From Acanthaster planci (Eukaryota; Echinodermata; Asteroidea; Valvatida; Acanthasteridae), in the NCBI RefSeq assembly GCF_001949145.1, contig NW_019091676.1, positions 1 to 64,000 on the forward strand: DNA of 64,000 bases. The letters run 5' to 3'. The notes below the pieces were generated by a model that ran no database searches, was not told where the DNA came from, and saw only the letters and a list, made by a program, of their open reading frames with translations. The position numbers and the translations under genes were made by a program. Each line of letters starts with the position of its first letter. The stretch's first letter is position 1. This document shows positions 12,901 to 27,900 of this stretch, piece after piece.

Positions 12901-15900
12901 ATCTTGAGGGGGGTAGGAGTGGCCCTTTCCCCCCAAAAAAATACTTATTGAAAACTTAAAAATGGAAGAAAAAGAAAAGACAAACAAAAAAGGGAATAAC
13001 AAGATTAAAATCACCAATTCCCTTGAAAGGTCTTTGAAATATACCCGTTCTACCATGAATGGTTTATCCATTTGTTGGTGAGTAATTTGTACCTCCCGAG
13101 AAATAATCTTGGCCTCCTCCCCGGGGGAAAAAAATCTTGGCAAAGCCCATGGACGGACTCAACTACAACATGATAGAGACATAACACTAAACGTTGTCAT
13201 AATACCAGAGAGAGAATGCCCTACCATGCAATCAGTACTAAATGCTTTCACATTATATTTTGCATAAAGACACCTTTTAATCTCATCTTATGAGATGCAA
13301 AACTTAGTTAACTGCTGGTCCTACCTTGAGTCCACCATCGCTTTGGCCCAGGGCAATGCGGACCCCTCCTGTGGGCTCTGACAGGTAGACAAAGAACAGT
13401 TCGGCTGGCTCGGCTAGTCCGTCGTCGCACACCTCCACCTGGAAGCTCTTCTCAGTTTCTCCGTCCTGTCGACAGATGAACCCAGACGATGTTGGCAAAG
13501 TCTAGAGCAATTTTTCTCTGGCACATGCCGTCAATTTTATTCACTGTACTCAAAGGTTGTCATTTTATCTTTACTGTGAAGTTCTGCACCAATTTATTGA
13601 GGAAGATATCGCCACACTTACACAGTGCATAAGCTTGTGGACGAAAATCAAGGTGATTTTTGAACGAAGCATATTTGTTGCGAAACTCTGAACTTATTAA
13701 GACTGACATAAAACACACAATTTCTGGGGGGGTTGGGTAGGGGTGGAAATACTGGTCTGCTAGTGAGAAAAACTTCCGACTTACTACTTGCTTCTGAAGA
13801 ATTAAGACAAACCTGTAATAACTTTAACCATGTGACATGGGGTTGTGGATACCATGTGACATGGGGTTGTGGATACCATGTGACATGGGGTTGTGGATAC
13901 CATGTGACATGGGGTTGTGGATACCATGTGACATGGGGTTGTGGATACCATGTGACATGAGGTTGTGGATAACTCATTCAAATACTGCCTCACAAATCTC
14001 AAGACCATCTGCTTTCTAAGTAAGCTCAAACAGACCCTTTAACAGCCTAAAATCCTAAAGTGTCACGGTGTGGTGGGACGAGACTCACCCGGAACGTGAT
14101 CTCCATGTCCACCTCTCGGTAGTCCTGACCAGCCGTGGCATGGGGTCTGTCCTGGGTATTAGCCAGGGCGTTCTCCACGGTGTTGGTGGTATCGGAGGGG
14201 CGGGGGGTCACACTACCCTGCCAGGGCTCCCCTCCGCCAATGGTCCGAACTCTGACCCCGACCTCCCCATGGGTGCCACCTGAAAAAAGTTTCAGGCAAT
14301 TACGTTTCTGGTTAATAGAAATCAGCACTCCTTCCTGTGAAGAGAAGCACTTACGGTAATTTATTGGCACTCTTCAATAAAAAATTGACAGATGATTAAA
14401 ACCACATGTCCACATCTGATCTGGTTTGCAGACTAAAAGATCTAGACTTCTTTGCGAGATCTTTAGGTCTGGTAGCTGCCACATTCCTGTGAACAAAATG
14501 GGAGGAACCTTTCCAAACTAGTCCAAATTTTATAAAAACTCTTGTAAAAAAATGACACGGCATGAAACACACTATGGCAGTGAAATCGGGAAAGCATCGA
14601 GGAGGGGGCTGAGTGTCGTCCGCCCTTTTTTTGGGAGTTCACATGTACACGCTCCTACCTGATCTCTGAATGTTCAGTGTGACATGCTTGCAGGTGGCTT
14701 CACTCTCAGCTATCTCGATCACATCGGGGTTCATGCTCAACACGCCGTAGGGATCATTGCTGCCCTGGATAGTCACCTCTGAGACAGGGAACCTAGAGCT
14801 CAGTCTTGGGCTGGTACCTGGGTGGGGCAACAGGGTGAATCACATACACCACTCCATGAGACAATAGTTACAGGACTGGTGGAATTGCTTCAGGGAACTA
14901 AACCAAAGATTTTGAAGCTTGTGGGCTTTGCTCCAAAGTGTCCTTTTCACTATTTGGAATGCACGTACCATTTCTTGAAACAATAAAGGCGCTGTTGTCA
15001 TGTCAATTTGGGCAATCATTTTATAGTTTTGGAGTTTCTGTACAAATCAGCATGCAAGGACACATGCCTCACTGTAGATTAAGTTTGCTGTCGGAGTGGT
15101 CACCATGCCAAAATAATAGACACACTACAGCAAACATAGATGACTTCAGTATACAGCAAAATATCTGAGAACATTTGTGTTGTGACAATGAAGCTTTGGC
15201 CTCAGATGACATCACTCTTTTGCTCATGAATATGGTAATTAAAATTAGAATAAAAATTTTTAACTGACTTTTAAATCAGAATGGAAAAAGCATCCTAACG
15301 TTAAAACTAAAGGTTAACTGAACACAACAGGGCACTTTTAAAATTCATGTATTTCAAAATCCGTCCCATGGGCACTTTAAATGTACCTTGAGTTGTACCA
15401 CTCACCCTGTGTTCCATCGATGGGTAACCGGGCTACGCTGGTGATGTTGACATAGAAGATCTTGGCCAGCTCGGGTTCCTGCTCCTCTAGGATGGTCACC
15501 AAGATGGCCGCCGTGCGGGCCCCGGCAGCCATAGTGAGGGCACCGCTGGTGATGGCCACGTAGTCCTCCCCAGACACGGCTGAGGCAGCGTGGGTCTGGT
15601 AGGTCATGCGTACGCTGCCCAGGGTGCCAAGCTGCCGTTCTACCATCAGAGACAGCTGTGGATTAAAAAGAAAATGGGCTTTGGTAAACAAGAAATTTGT
15701 TACAATAATATCTGTAAATACTTCATTTAAATATAATGAATACTAAACATTTAAATTTAGAGATTTGAATATATGAATATTAAATATCTGACTGGCAAGT
15801 ACTTACTTCCCCGCTGCCTTCTGACACAGAGACCTGTCTGGACCCAGGGGAGAAGCCCAGCACCCCATAAGGCTCAATGGGTACAGTAGTATGCCCCTCC

Positions 15901-18900
15901 CTCAACCTGGCCCCGCCCTCGGCCGTGGTCAGGGTGCTTGTCAGGTGGACGGCAAACAGCTCGTTGGGACTGCCACTAGGATTGAGCTGAGAGAGAGGAA
16001 CAAAAAAAAACCAGACTGATTTCTGACCAACTACTCGTTGAGTCGAGGAAAAACTACTCCACTTTCACTTTAGGAAATCTAATTTATGCCAGTGGGGCTA
16101 CTGGCTCTAGAGAAAGAAAGCCTTCAAAAAGTTGTTTTTTCTTGAGTTTTACAACGACCCACTCAATGTTCTGCTGACCTGTGAAGCTGCTTCAGGTGAC
16201 TTCATTTATGGGCTTTTATTGTACCATTAAAATGAAATTTTTCAGCCTGCTGATGGAGAGTACAAGCCGGGCTTCGCTCATAATCAATAAATACAATTGC
16301 AATCTCCTATTTCAGTGAAATGGGGTCAATCTTTGAGAACATTTATCAGTTGATGTTGCCCTGTTAAACTACATATAGCAAAAATACCTTTCATGAATGA
16401 ATTATGACGAATAAATCAACATACAAATGGAAATTGAGTTTTACTCTGCTCAGCTGAAATGATTTACCCATGAACTTTTCTCAAGCTAAGCGCCACTCTA
16501 ACATAAGGCAAACATTGAAACAAGCCCTTTGTCTATGACACGTTCCAAACTGATCTTAGCTAAACATTGCTGAACGACTGTTTTATAGTGAAAGACTTTG
16601 GAGGGGGTGGGTAGGGATAATGTTGCAGACCAAATGTAGTCCAAGGCTCAACTCTCCAGTTCTCTGGACTTACCACAATGGGCAGCGTGATTTTAGACAT
16701 CCCGTCGGCCATGTTCAGCTGGCCAGACCGCTGCGACACGGCCCCCTGCAGGTAACCTTGGGGGAGCTCAGCCAACGGGTAGCCGGCCTCCCACAGAACA
16801 TTAATTGTCCCATAGGACCCAATGCGCTCGACGGTCAGAATGGTACGATAGGATACTGTAAGGACAAGGCAACAAATGAAAGTTGGATACAGTGCAGTCA
16901 GTTCTGAAGCATACAGTTATTTCTATGCCCTTGTTATGGGGAACAGGTTTGTACCGATATCAATACAGATTTCACAAACAAGTGAGGAATAGGCTTATTC
17001 TGTTCATTAAAATTTGGTATAAGCTTCTTCTCTGAGATTTCAATATAAGTGCGCGGCAAGAGCTTTTGACTGCGCACTGCAAAATAGATTTGAAATCCGC
17101 TGCCGTGGGAAATAGAGCAAAATTCACAGGCACCGGAAGTGGCGCCCGAACATCGTGCGACTTACTGTCGTCAACGGTGGTGGCGTCCAACTTGAACCCC
17201 ACAAACGAGTTGGCGGCCTCTTGGGGCACCACGATGAGAGCGCTCTTCGCACCAGGCAGCAGGACCGGAGGAATGGTGACTGAAAAAAAAAAACCAAAAC
17301 AAGAAACGTCATAAAATCTGGCACTCAGCAAAGGAAATTCTGCTACTGAACAGTTGACAGAAGAGGAAGCAATACCAATGTGTTGGTCTAATATTATAAG
17401 CTGACAAAATTTGCGCTCTTCCCGTCTTTTAAACCTGGGTCAATTACATGATCAAACTTTGATCAAGAAACCACCCATTGTGTTCTTACCTTCTCCCGGT
17501 GTCTGATAACTAAGTCCGGTCAGGGTGACGTTGAATGATGTATCCCTCTCCAAGAACATGTCGTTATTCAGCAACGGAACATCTTTTGTGCACTGCAAAT
17601 TTCAGAACAAGAAGACGGAAACGTAAACAGGAACATCAACAGGCTTCAACGTGCCAGAAACAAGGAGATGTGACAGAAATTAAGGCCAGAGGCTGTCTTC
17701 TGAGACACTGATGGTGTACAGGTTGAGCTGCTTCGGGTAGCTCAGCGAAGGGAATGCATTAGGACTCAAATGAGTGATTTCTAAGAACAATGTGCAAAGA
17801 TGAATCACACGGGGGCCGGAATTGTCTTGAGGGAAGGGCAACACTATCGCAAAACCTTATGAAAGGACTACACAGCTCTAATTGGATGGACAGATTATCA
17901 TCATAGCATTCATTCAACTCCTTCCGAAAAACTACAAAGAGATTCATACAAAAATCTGAAATAATTCTGCTGTAATTAAGAAAAGATCTAAAATTGTTTT
18001 AGAACTACTTACAAAGATATTTCCATGTTGGCAGACGACGGAACCACTGCTCGGTACATAAGCACCAGTTATTCCCTAAAAAAGATAGATCCCCAACAAG
18101 AAAATATTATAAAATTGTATTGTATGAGTGCCTGTTAAAGTCGTTCAAGCTTTATGTTCAGCCTTCTGTCAGCAGCCCTCTAGAGGAGTGAAAAATGAGC
18201 TCGTCAATGACACACACGAGAATTCCAACCAAAATCTTACAAATCAAGAAATCTAAAGGTTGCTAAGGGACTGCACAAAATAAGTCCATCTGGCGCATGG
18301 ATGTCAACTTTTTCAACGACGCGCTACCACCAAATGGCCTCTCCTCCTTAACGCTCTGCTGACTCAGTTTACAGTAAATGGCTTTTTTTTCTTTCCCTCT
18401 TCTGACTAAAAATTGAGGGTGCTTTCTGAAAGCCTTGATGATGACTGACCATTACAATAAGCCTATGTGCTGGCGGCATTACACTTCATTCAGGTGTGCA
18501 CTTTCCTAGGAGAAAGACGGGGCCAATGGTTCACAGAGCCCCAAAGTGTGGCATCAATAGTACAGGGCTCTATCACTGCTATGGAAGAACAGGGAGTGTG
18601 CACACTGCTTACGTCATTGTATTTCAGCTCAAAGGTCACTGCGACGTCGCCTTCGGTGCCTGCGCCGCGCGTGACAAGGATCTGCAGGTACCGCCTCATG
18701 TTGGCATTGACGCCGACCGTCTGGTTCTCCTGGTGGACGCTGAACACACCGTGGGGGTTGTCATTGGGTCTGGCAAAGAAAAGGAAAACGTTCCTCTAAA
18801 AATTCAGCACTGCGATCAGATGAGGCTATGCCTAGCTCTTCCACCAATTGCTGGGTCTAGATCTTTGCCGGTTGCAAGTGCGAGGGTGAGTGCTGATAAC

Positions 18901-21900
18901 AGACATAGCTTTGGAAGCCAGACACGGCCTAGGTCTACCTGCCATCGTGTTAGGAAAAAAGTTCAGTGGATTGAGAACTATTCAAGTGAGGTATTTTCAG
19001 AAGTCCATGCATGAGGTTAGTAACTTTGGCATCAACAGTCAGGGTTCAATATCTTGATCGTGCTCAAAACTTAAGCATACTGTTGTTTCAGCTAAATCAT
19101 AAAACAGATTTAAGACCGACTCTTTTTCTTACGCACACGCTCTTAATATGGGATATTTCAGACATGCTACTATTGTCTTCTCCACTTTACCTTTAATTTC
19201 GATCATTTTTCTGTTGTAGATAATAGCCGGTCTTATTCTTTTTTAAACTGTTTGTGTTTTGTTTGTTGAGTTCAAATAAATATTTCTTGTGATGATGATA
19301 CAGTTTGGACAGCATCAAACATTCAAATGGATCTTCACTGTGCTGACAAATAACCACTTGCGACGGGCTGCACAGCCAAACCTCTTTGGACATGCAAGCT
19401 TGACTTATCTATGATACAGGCTGAGTGAAACACGGTGGTAGATAATGAACCTCACTGTGGGTATACGGATCAGAGAGATTGAAAAAGTGGAACATGTGTA
19501 CGCGATGCTATAATCTGACTGATTCTGTAGACAGTGTCGTTAGCGAAGTCCACCACAAGTTCTTCCACGAGTCCTTTCACAAGTCTTGCCACAAGACACG
19601 GGGTGAACAATAAAAAGGAATGCTTTCATCGCGGGTCAAGTGAATCAGCTTGTGGCTAGACTAGTGACCAGATGACTTGTGATGGACTCGATTGTGACCA
19701 CGTTGGAAGACTCACTGGATGTAAAAAGTGGAGGTGTTGAACTGGGGGTCAATCTCTGCCCCTCCATCCACCGACACCAGGACCAAACGGAAGGTTTCCT
19801 GCAGCTCAGGCGTCTGGTCTGGTAGCATATCAAGCAGTATTTGGGTGTTGGCCACGCCATCGGGGATCAGGAGGCTGCCGTTAACGGGCGAGACGTCCCC
19901 AGTTACTAAACCCCTAGCGTCTCGCACCTCCCAGTACACCTGCCGAGAACAATAAGTTCACGATTTTCAGCGGTGAATTTCTTACTTCAGAAAAATTTCA
20001 CTGGCAAAATCAAGCAGTGACACGTTTTCGAGCAGGCTTCTCATTCCAGGCAATATATCCATCTTGAATGTCTATGAGGCCAAATGTCATTTTCTGACAG
20101 TGCAAAGTCTTCATGAAGGTTCGAAGAACGTAGAGAAACAACAGATATGAGATCAGTGCTCCACATTAATTTTTCTTTTTACAGGTCATGAAGCAACACA
20201 CCTGTTCCTTTTCTTAAACTAAGCAGATTTTCCATGAAATTTTGGCAAGGTAAGCCTTGGATATCATGTTATTGATATCGCTTCAAGCTGATATTTACTG
20301 CGGAGGTGCCTCAACTTACCCTGATGTCACCTACCACGCCTTCCCGTCGCCTGAGAGGGAAGGACACCTTCAGCGACCCACCGTCGACCGGCTCCTCAAA
20401 GCTCCGCGGGTTAATGGACTCCCCGTAGAACCTGACCACGCCGTTGGGGTCTCCGTGCTTGAGGACCTGCGGGTTGGGAATGAAGAGAGGGAAGAACACA
20501 GTGTGATCAGAAATGTTTCCTGACGTCATCGATCGCATTGTAACAGCTAACATCCCTCAGCTGAAAAGCTGTAAAGTAGGCTGAGAAAGAGAGGAAATAA
20601 GTCTGAGAAAATCACTTCAAAAACTACTCACTAAATTTGACGTACATACTTACCCAATTTAGAACAACTCTGGAGCAGCAGGGATTAAATTATTCATCTA
20701 TTTATTATTCATAAACTTGGGTAGCCCTTTCAGAATATAAAAACCTGTTCTCTTTAGGGGCCCTGGGGAAAGGACAGCAGGTAAATGGGGGAAATCTCAA
20801 AACCTGGGGGCTTGGCCACAGAGCTGGGTAGGAACTGAAAATCCCCTCCAAAAATCAGCCTGGGTGAGATTTGAACCCTGGCCGTAGAGGAGGAGAGTAA
20901 CACTGGACTAAACCCAACTTCAGACATTTGAAGTGGCACGTTGGATTGGAAAACCATCGGGAAAATATGGCATTCCACAAAACTGTTTTCCCAACTGCAC
21001 AAGGCAAGGTTGATCCGGGACCATATGTCGACCACAGGTCAATTTTGCCTGGTACCCAAGATATGTAGCGTGCACAGGGTACAAGGGAAAGTCGACCAGT
21101 GGAACACAAATAGCTGTTGATTGGACTCCAACATACCTTCAGCGTGGCACGGCCTGCCTCCTCGCTGATTTCCCCTGCCCCTACAACTTGGTAGATCTCC
21201 ACCATGAATGTCTCCTGCACCTCAGGCCCTGGGTACGGCTTGACCCGCAGTGTGAAGCTCTTGGCACCCCGCTGGCCGGGATCAAAGGTCACCGAGCCCT
21301 GGAGCTGGCCATCAGCAGTCGAGATGTCGCCGGTGTCCGGCGGGAGGGTCTGGGAGTTGGGGCCCAGAATTTGCCAACGGACCTAGGAGGAAGATGGCAT
21401 TGGAAATGGCGAGTGTTTATTTTAATGGGCATCAAGCTGGACCAAGAGAGGGCGCTATTTCCCTAGCAATGGAGGCTCCTTTGGGACTAATTGTGCATCG
21501 CTGGTTCACGAACGTATCCGCATCACTACCAACAAAATGAATACTCCTGACTATTTTCGCCCAATGAGGGGGTGCTTCTGCTCGAGGCGGATAGGTTTTT
21601 ATTATTCATAGGATTGAGATTGGTCAGTTATCAGATCCAGTGGAACTCACCTCAGCCCCAGTCAGGTACTGGTCAATTCCACCAGATAGCTCAATGGTGA
21701 ATTCAATATCTCGGTTACTGCCTGGGTTGGGGATGACCCTTTCCAGCTGGGTGGCTGAAAACCCAATCAGGCCGTCCGGACCGTCGCTCTTAAGGATAAC
21801 CACTGTGGCTGTCCGGTTGCGGCCAAGCACAGCACCCCCTTGGGTCCCCGTCAGCATGATCTCAAAGACCTCCGCAAACTCCTTGAGCTGATCATCAATG

Positions 21901-24900
21901 ATGGCCACATTGATGGCTCCCTGGGATTGGCCATTCAGGAAGCTGACGGAGCCATCCGTCAGGGAGTAGTCCACGCCTCCAGGCGTGGCACTCAGGTTCC
22001 TGGACGTGAAGGAGACTTGGACCAGGCCGAAGGTCCCAGCTGTGCGGACGATAGGAATGATGGCTGTGCCCACACCCTCAGAAACTACAAACAGAGTTGA
22101 CAAAACATCAAACAGAACGAAAGTCAAATAAAAGTGACAAAAAAATATTCAACTGGTTTCAGACGGCAAACTCCAGGCTGCCAATACAGAGCACGATAGC
22201 TCAGTCAAGAGATTGACAGTAACGTGTTCTGGTGCCTGCAAGTTACAAGCTACACTCAGCCAGTTTGGTTTCCTGGTTTAATCATCAACGGAAAAATGAA
22301 AACGTTTCCAAATTCTTCCACCCTACATTGTTAAATTATGTGACCAACTGTACAAGTAAGAGGGCTCCAAACAGCGGAATCCAAAAGTGCTGCCAACAAA
22401 ACAATAACGTATACACCCTGTGTCTCATTTATGCAAGTACCAGTGTCATAAATTTCAATACATCAACAGAGAAGTCCCCATGATGAACGAGACAGCACTT
22501 AGCAAATACACCGCTCGGTGAAAGCGAGAAACACATTACAAATACACAACTGCACTTGTCCTACGTAGCGCTTGTTTACGAAGTCACATTATACACAACA
22601 TTTGAACTGCATTCTTTCTGTGGTATCTAACCACTCACATTCAAAGACGTTCCCCTGGGCAAACTCAATGATCCCCTGGGCATTGTCGTTGGCCGCTATG
22701 GTGACAGTCTTCTCGCTGAACGGGCCGATCACGGGTGGCATGTCCAGTGCGAGGCCGTCCCGCTGAGAGTAGTCATTATTGCTGGAGGAAAATGAATAAG
22801 CAAAATGAGGGATTCAAAACTAGCCCCACCAAGATGATGCTTAAGCCAGTAAAACTCTACACAGATACATATATAATAATTGTAATAATCCGCAAAGTTC
22901 CCAATCATCAGCCTCGATTTCTGGGCATACTTACACGGGTTGTAGTAGCTCAATTGCGGTCAGATTCACCAGAAACGATTCCGGACCCTCTGGTAGGTCA
23001 TCTGGAACCAGACTGACGCTGATGGTATTGACATCTGACCCCTCTCCAAAAATCAAATCTGAAAATATTAACAAAAAAAATCTTACTGACAGATATTTTC
23101 AGGAAAAAAAAACAATTAACAACAGAAGTTCTGTGAAGACTCAACTAGAAATAACGTTGTCATCATTATGTATCGTTACCTCCAGTCACCTCTACGTAAT
23201 CTTCACTGGGTTTGGCTGATATTTGTTTGGTTGTGTAAGTCACCTTCACGGCTCCAGTAATGCCGGCATTACGCACCACTTCAAGGCTCACCTGAAAAGA
23301 ACGTCCAACAAACAGTGTCAAGTTCAGACTTAATATAAATTCAAACTACCTGCATTTGAGCAGATAGGATATGGGGGGGGACACAAGTCTTTTCCAGAGG
23401 ACTGACACCTGATGTCAGCAAAGCATGCAGCATCTGGGAGAAAACAAAATCAAGCACATGGATACTCACTTGGGGCAAGTCCTCACTAACGATGACCTCA
23501 GGAAGTCCACTGAACTCAAAGACACCGTGTGGGTGATCGCTGGCGACCACTATGACAGTGGCCTGGTTGGCATCAGCTTCGGGGTCAATAGCCGCACCCC
23601 CAGTGACAGAGGACAACTGGAGGACGTAGGTCTGCTTGATCTCCGGGACACTGTCATCGATTGTCTGTCAGCAACACAAGATGGGAGCATTACTTCGGTG
23701 TCCATATCTGATTTTTTTTCAGAGATGGAAGGACTATCTGCTTACGATCCTTTTGAAACTTGTCATTTTTTCCCATCTCAAGATGTGATTCCAAGTCATT
23801 CTTTCGGGCTTCAAATTTTCTTTAAATGTCCAGCACCTCCTTACAAAAACTTTGTGACTTTTCCACAACTTTTCTAGAATATCCATGAGTTATCCACAGT
23901 CTTTCTAGATTGTCTTTCTAAGATTCCCTGTGTTTCCAAGATGTCCATAAATTTGCCATGACCCCCTTACACCATTACCTGTAGCATGATGGTAGCGTTC
24001 TGTTGAAGATCCTCAAACACCACCATGCCCGAGGTCTGACTGAAAGTGGAATCGTCACGAGGGCTGAGCTGCCAGTTGACGGTCACCCTGCTGAAGATCC
24101 CAGCACCTCGGGTCAAACTACAGCAAAAGAAGTGAAAAACCCATAGATTTTATACCCTATCCGGACCAACACACGTGTCAACGAGAAAATGTTACAGCCG
24201 CTGGCCACTGGCTTCTGGCTATTTTCCACAATAATTAGTTTCGTTTCAAAATGCTATGAAAGGCTTCTTCATTATCTCATCAGGTCAGGCAGACACAATC
24301 AACGGCCACTTCCTTAATGTTTCCAACTCTCACAAAATGGAGTCCTAGGGATTCCTTTTTTTTCAGTAATTTTTGCTTAGTTTGCATTTCGGAGACAACT
24401 GAGCTCTTTCTTTTGATGCATCTGCTCAGTTTGCCTTCCTGATGAAAGTGGATCATGGGCGACAAAATGTTGCGGGTTTCTGCTGATCTCTGAAAGCCTT
24501 CAACTCAAAAGTGGCTTTGGCGACTTGTGACTCATTTCGTTGCGGCAAATCAGAGATTCATGTCTCCCCGTCCCCCATCCTGTCCGTCGCATTGCCTCCC
24601 ACCCAGACTGCTCAGTCAACTTACTGCAGCATGGCTGTGCCGTCATGACTGGCTGTTGGCTCGCCAATCAGGACGTATCTTGACTGCGGCATGATGGATA
24701 TGACGCCGGCTGATCCGGGATCCGGCTGTATCACAATGGTAGTTGTGCCTGCAAATCAACAAACAATGGACACATTTAAATTTGCACCTCAACGAAATGC
24801 ATTCTCGAAACGAAGTCTTGTTCTTTAAATTCACAAACTCACACAAGAAGTCCATAACAAAATCAGCACTTGGTAAGCAGGTGTCTATTGTTTGAATTCG

Positions 24901-27900
24901 CAAAAAAGGCCCATAACTAATTTGTGGTGTTTTTCCAATTTGAATTGGCATACACTCCAATGCTGCAGCTGGCAAAGTTCAAATATTAAATAAGCAAAAG
25001 TTTTGCTAAATGGCACAGTTTTGTTTTAGCCAATTACTTCTTTTATGTAGAGTACGATTTTTTTTTGACTGCTCAAAATTATGAGGCAAGTTTGTATATA
25101 TTTACCACTTGGGAAGTAAAACGACAAATAAGCTGATCTGAAGACAGTCACACGCCCGAGTTTTACTGAAAAAAAGCTGTGTCCTTCCCTGGGGTATTGA
25201 CGCATAATTCACATTTCAAAAAGGTGGACGAGGAAGGTAAAATCTTCCCATAAACAGACTCCAAAATAACCAGAAAGAGATTTAGATTAGTCCACAAAAG
25301 GACCAAGAGAATTAAAGACTTCCAGTGGCTATACCATGAACAGGAGAGATTTCTGCATCGTCGGTGACAGATAGAATAGTGACTGTGTATCTCTCTTCTC
25401 CTTCCAACTCGGAGTCTTCCACAGCTCGTAGAGTTAAGGTTCGACGAGTAGCTCCCTGCAGCGACGAACAAAACGGAGAACAAAAAACAAATATTTCATT
25501 ACGTGTGGAAATTAGTTCATTTTTTCAACAATAAAGACCACTAAGAGTGGCCGGTTACAATTCTGGTTAGAAGATTGGCATGTGTTGTGCCCCAACAGTG
25601 GCACCAGGCCAGACTATGGTTGAGACAGTCCAAACTGCGATGCTGTAGCTGCTCTGGCCCAGATAGGGTTGGCAAATGTCTCAACCTTATCCAAGTGTCT
25701 GCAGCTCACAACCGACAGAATTCATCCAACTGTTTGTCCGTCCTACCTCTTGGAAGGTCAGCGAGCCCTGGGTGGGGTTGAGGTCTTGCCTCCCCAGGGG
25801 GTCCAACGCCCACTCCACCACCACCACGTCCTGCGTACCCTGGGTTCTCTCCACAATCAGGGTCACCAGGCCGCTGGGATCCGAGGGGCTCAGAGATTCC
25901 ATCACCGTCTCCTGCGAGGCAAATGAGAAAAAAAAATCAAAAGACTGCTGCTCCAAATTTCAGTCAGTCCAAACATTTTAATTAGCACAAAAGTCTCTTC
26001 CAATGGAAAAAGTTGGTCTTGAAGAAATTAAGATGAGCAAAACATTGAGACCCAAAGTTTGCTTAATCACGTCTCACAGCGTAACTTTGCAGTTACACAA
26101 TGACTGATGCCATTCCCGTGACCTGGAAAAAGTAGATTTATTGATTCACCGTTTTCAGAAACCTTTCACTGCGCCTAACACCATCTTTGGTAATATTTAC
26201 ATTTACTGTAGAGTTTTTATGATGATGATCTCAGCATTTTTGACTTTTTGTGTGACATTGGGCAATGGGCCGTCGAAAGTATAAATTACCAATCAGCTAG
26301 TTCAGAAATTCAACAGCCCATGCCCACAATAAAGTGCATCTCAGGTCAATTGGGGAACAGCAAGGCACAAGGAAATGCTCGCTGCACCTCACCTGTGTGT
26401 ACAGGAATCCAAACAGTCCCTTAGGCGAATCATTCTGGAGGATCTTAACAATGACAGAGGTCTCGGCACCCAGAACAGCACCCCCGCTTGGGTTGTGCAG
26501 GGAAACTGTGAATCGCTGAGGACAGAAAAAGGACACTGGTATTTTGGTTTGAGCACATTTCATAATAAATGGGGAGTATACATTGTTTACGATGATAAAC
26601 ATGATAACATTTGAATACTTTTTGTCGACATTCTACGTACACATTTCTTTAAGGTATTTCTTACCTCATCATTTTCATAGATAGTATCATCAGTGATGGA
26701 AATCTCGACGAAGGCTTCTCTCTGCAAAACAGAGTTCCAGAAATAACAATTACCAGTCAGATCTCAATCTTCCAAGTCCAACGCAGCTTAATCTAAGGGA
26801 TGTTACTGTTTTCTGTTTGAAAATCTCACAAAAGTGTGACAAACACTTGAATTTTAATTCAATTTTAGACGTATCAAATGGAAAATATACCTGTCCCTCG
26901 ATGAAGGTAACATTTCCGGACAGCGGAGAGAAGTCCACGGTGCTCGCGGACACAGTGGTTGCCAGCCAGTTAACGCCTACCAGACCGAATGCACCTGCTG
27001 TACGGCTGACTGGTAAACTGAGTATTCCGCTGGTGCCCGAGCCTTCGTACACTTCAACATCACCAGCAGCATTCTGTGGAGAAAAATCAAGTCATTCTTA
27101 AAGCTGTGTTCAACACAGAATGGAAAGAATTGCTGTGAAAACACGTTTGAATTGAAAATTTTAGAACACAGAAATGTTTTTTGCATCCATTTTGTGTTGC
27201 ATTTACCAATCTATCATGTCTTTGTGTTGAAAATTTTAATATAGTTGAAGAGCTTTTTGGTATTCAAACAAGTGCCAATATCCACATTTGTAAGGAAAAA
27301 GGACAACAGTTTTTAGGCAAATGATTTAGGGCTTCAGATAGTTGGCCAAATTTTTTGTGCTTTAACGTGGTCAATATTTTGCACACATTTCTTTGACTTT
27401 AAAACATTACAGCTGAATTGAGCCAAACCATGAATCCATAATATATACAAGAAATTCCTATCCTGTTTAATTGCCCAAAGTGACATCATGGAAAACAGTG
27501 CCCTCGTGTGTCAGGAAAAACAAAAAAACAGTTACATAATAAGTGGAGTCAAATTACTTTCCTGAAATTCAGAGGCATGTATATTTATGTCAACCCTGCT
27601 GCAGTGTGGAATTTGATCGCATGGCCCCATTTAATTCAAACAGTGTTTGAGTGCACAGGAGATGTGGTCTTACCTTCGTTGCATTCAGCTGCAAGATGCC
27701 GTTGGCATTGTCGTTCTGCGTGATGGTGATTTCTGCCACGGCCTGGTCGTTCTTGACACTGGGCGCTGCGCCGCCAACCGGGGTACCAGTGACGAGGTCT
27801 ACCGAGGTCAGATTGACCAGGAAAGTCTCTGGGCCTTCAGAGTCAGTGTCCTACGAGAAATGTGGATGGACGAAAAAAATGAACATGATTTCAGAGTGAT

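Noticed and set aside
12190-13143. A 317-codon frame as a separate repeat protein.
   Set aside because: It is the 96-bp minisatellite read through an intron into exon 80; no start context, no other coding signal.
13827-13970. CRISPR-like array.
   Set aside because: Direct 24-bp repeats without spacers in an animal intron: a minisatellite. The same holds for the 30-bp array at 45471.
18496-19014. 172-codon plus-strand frame.
   Set aside because: Antisense to exon 70 and running into intron; no domain or codon bias.
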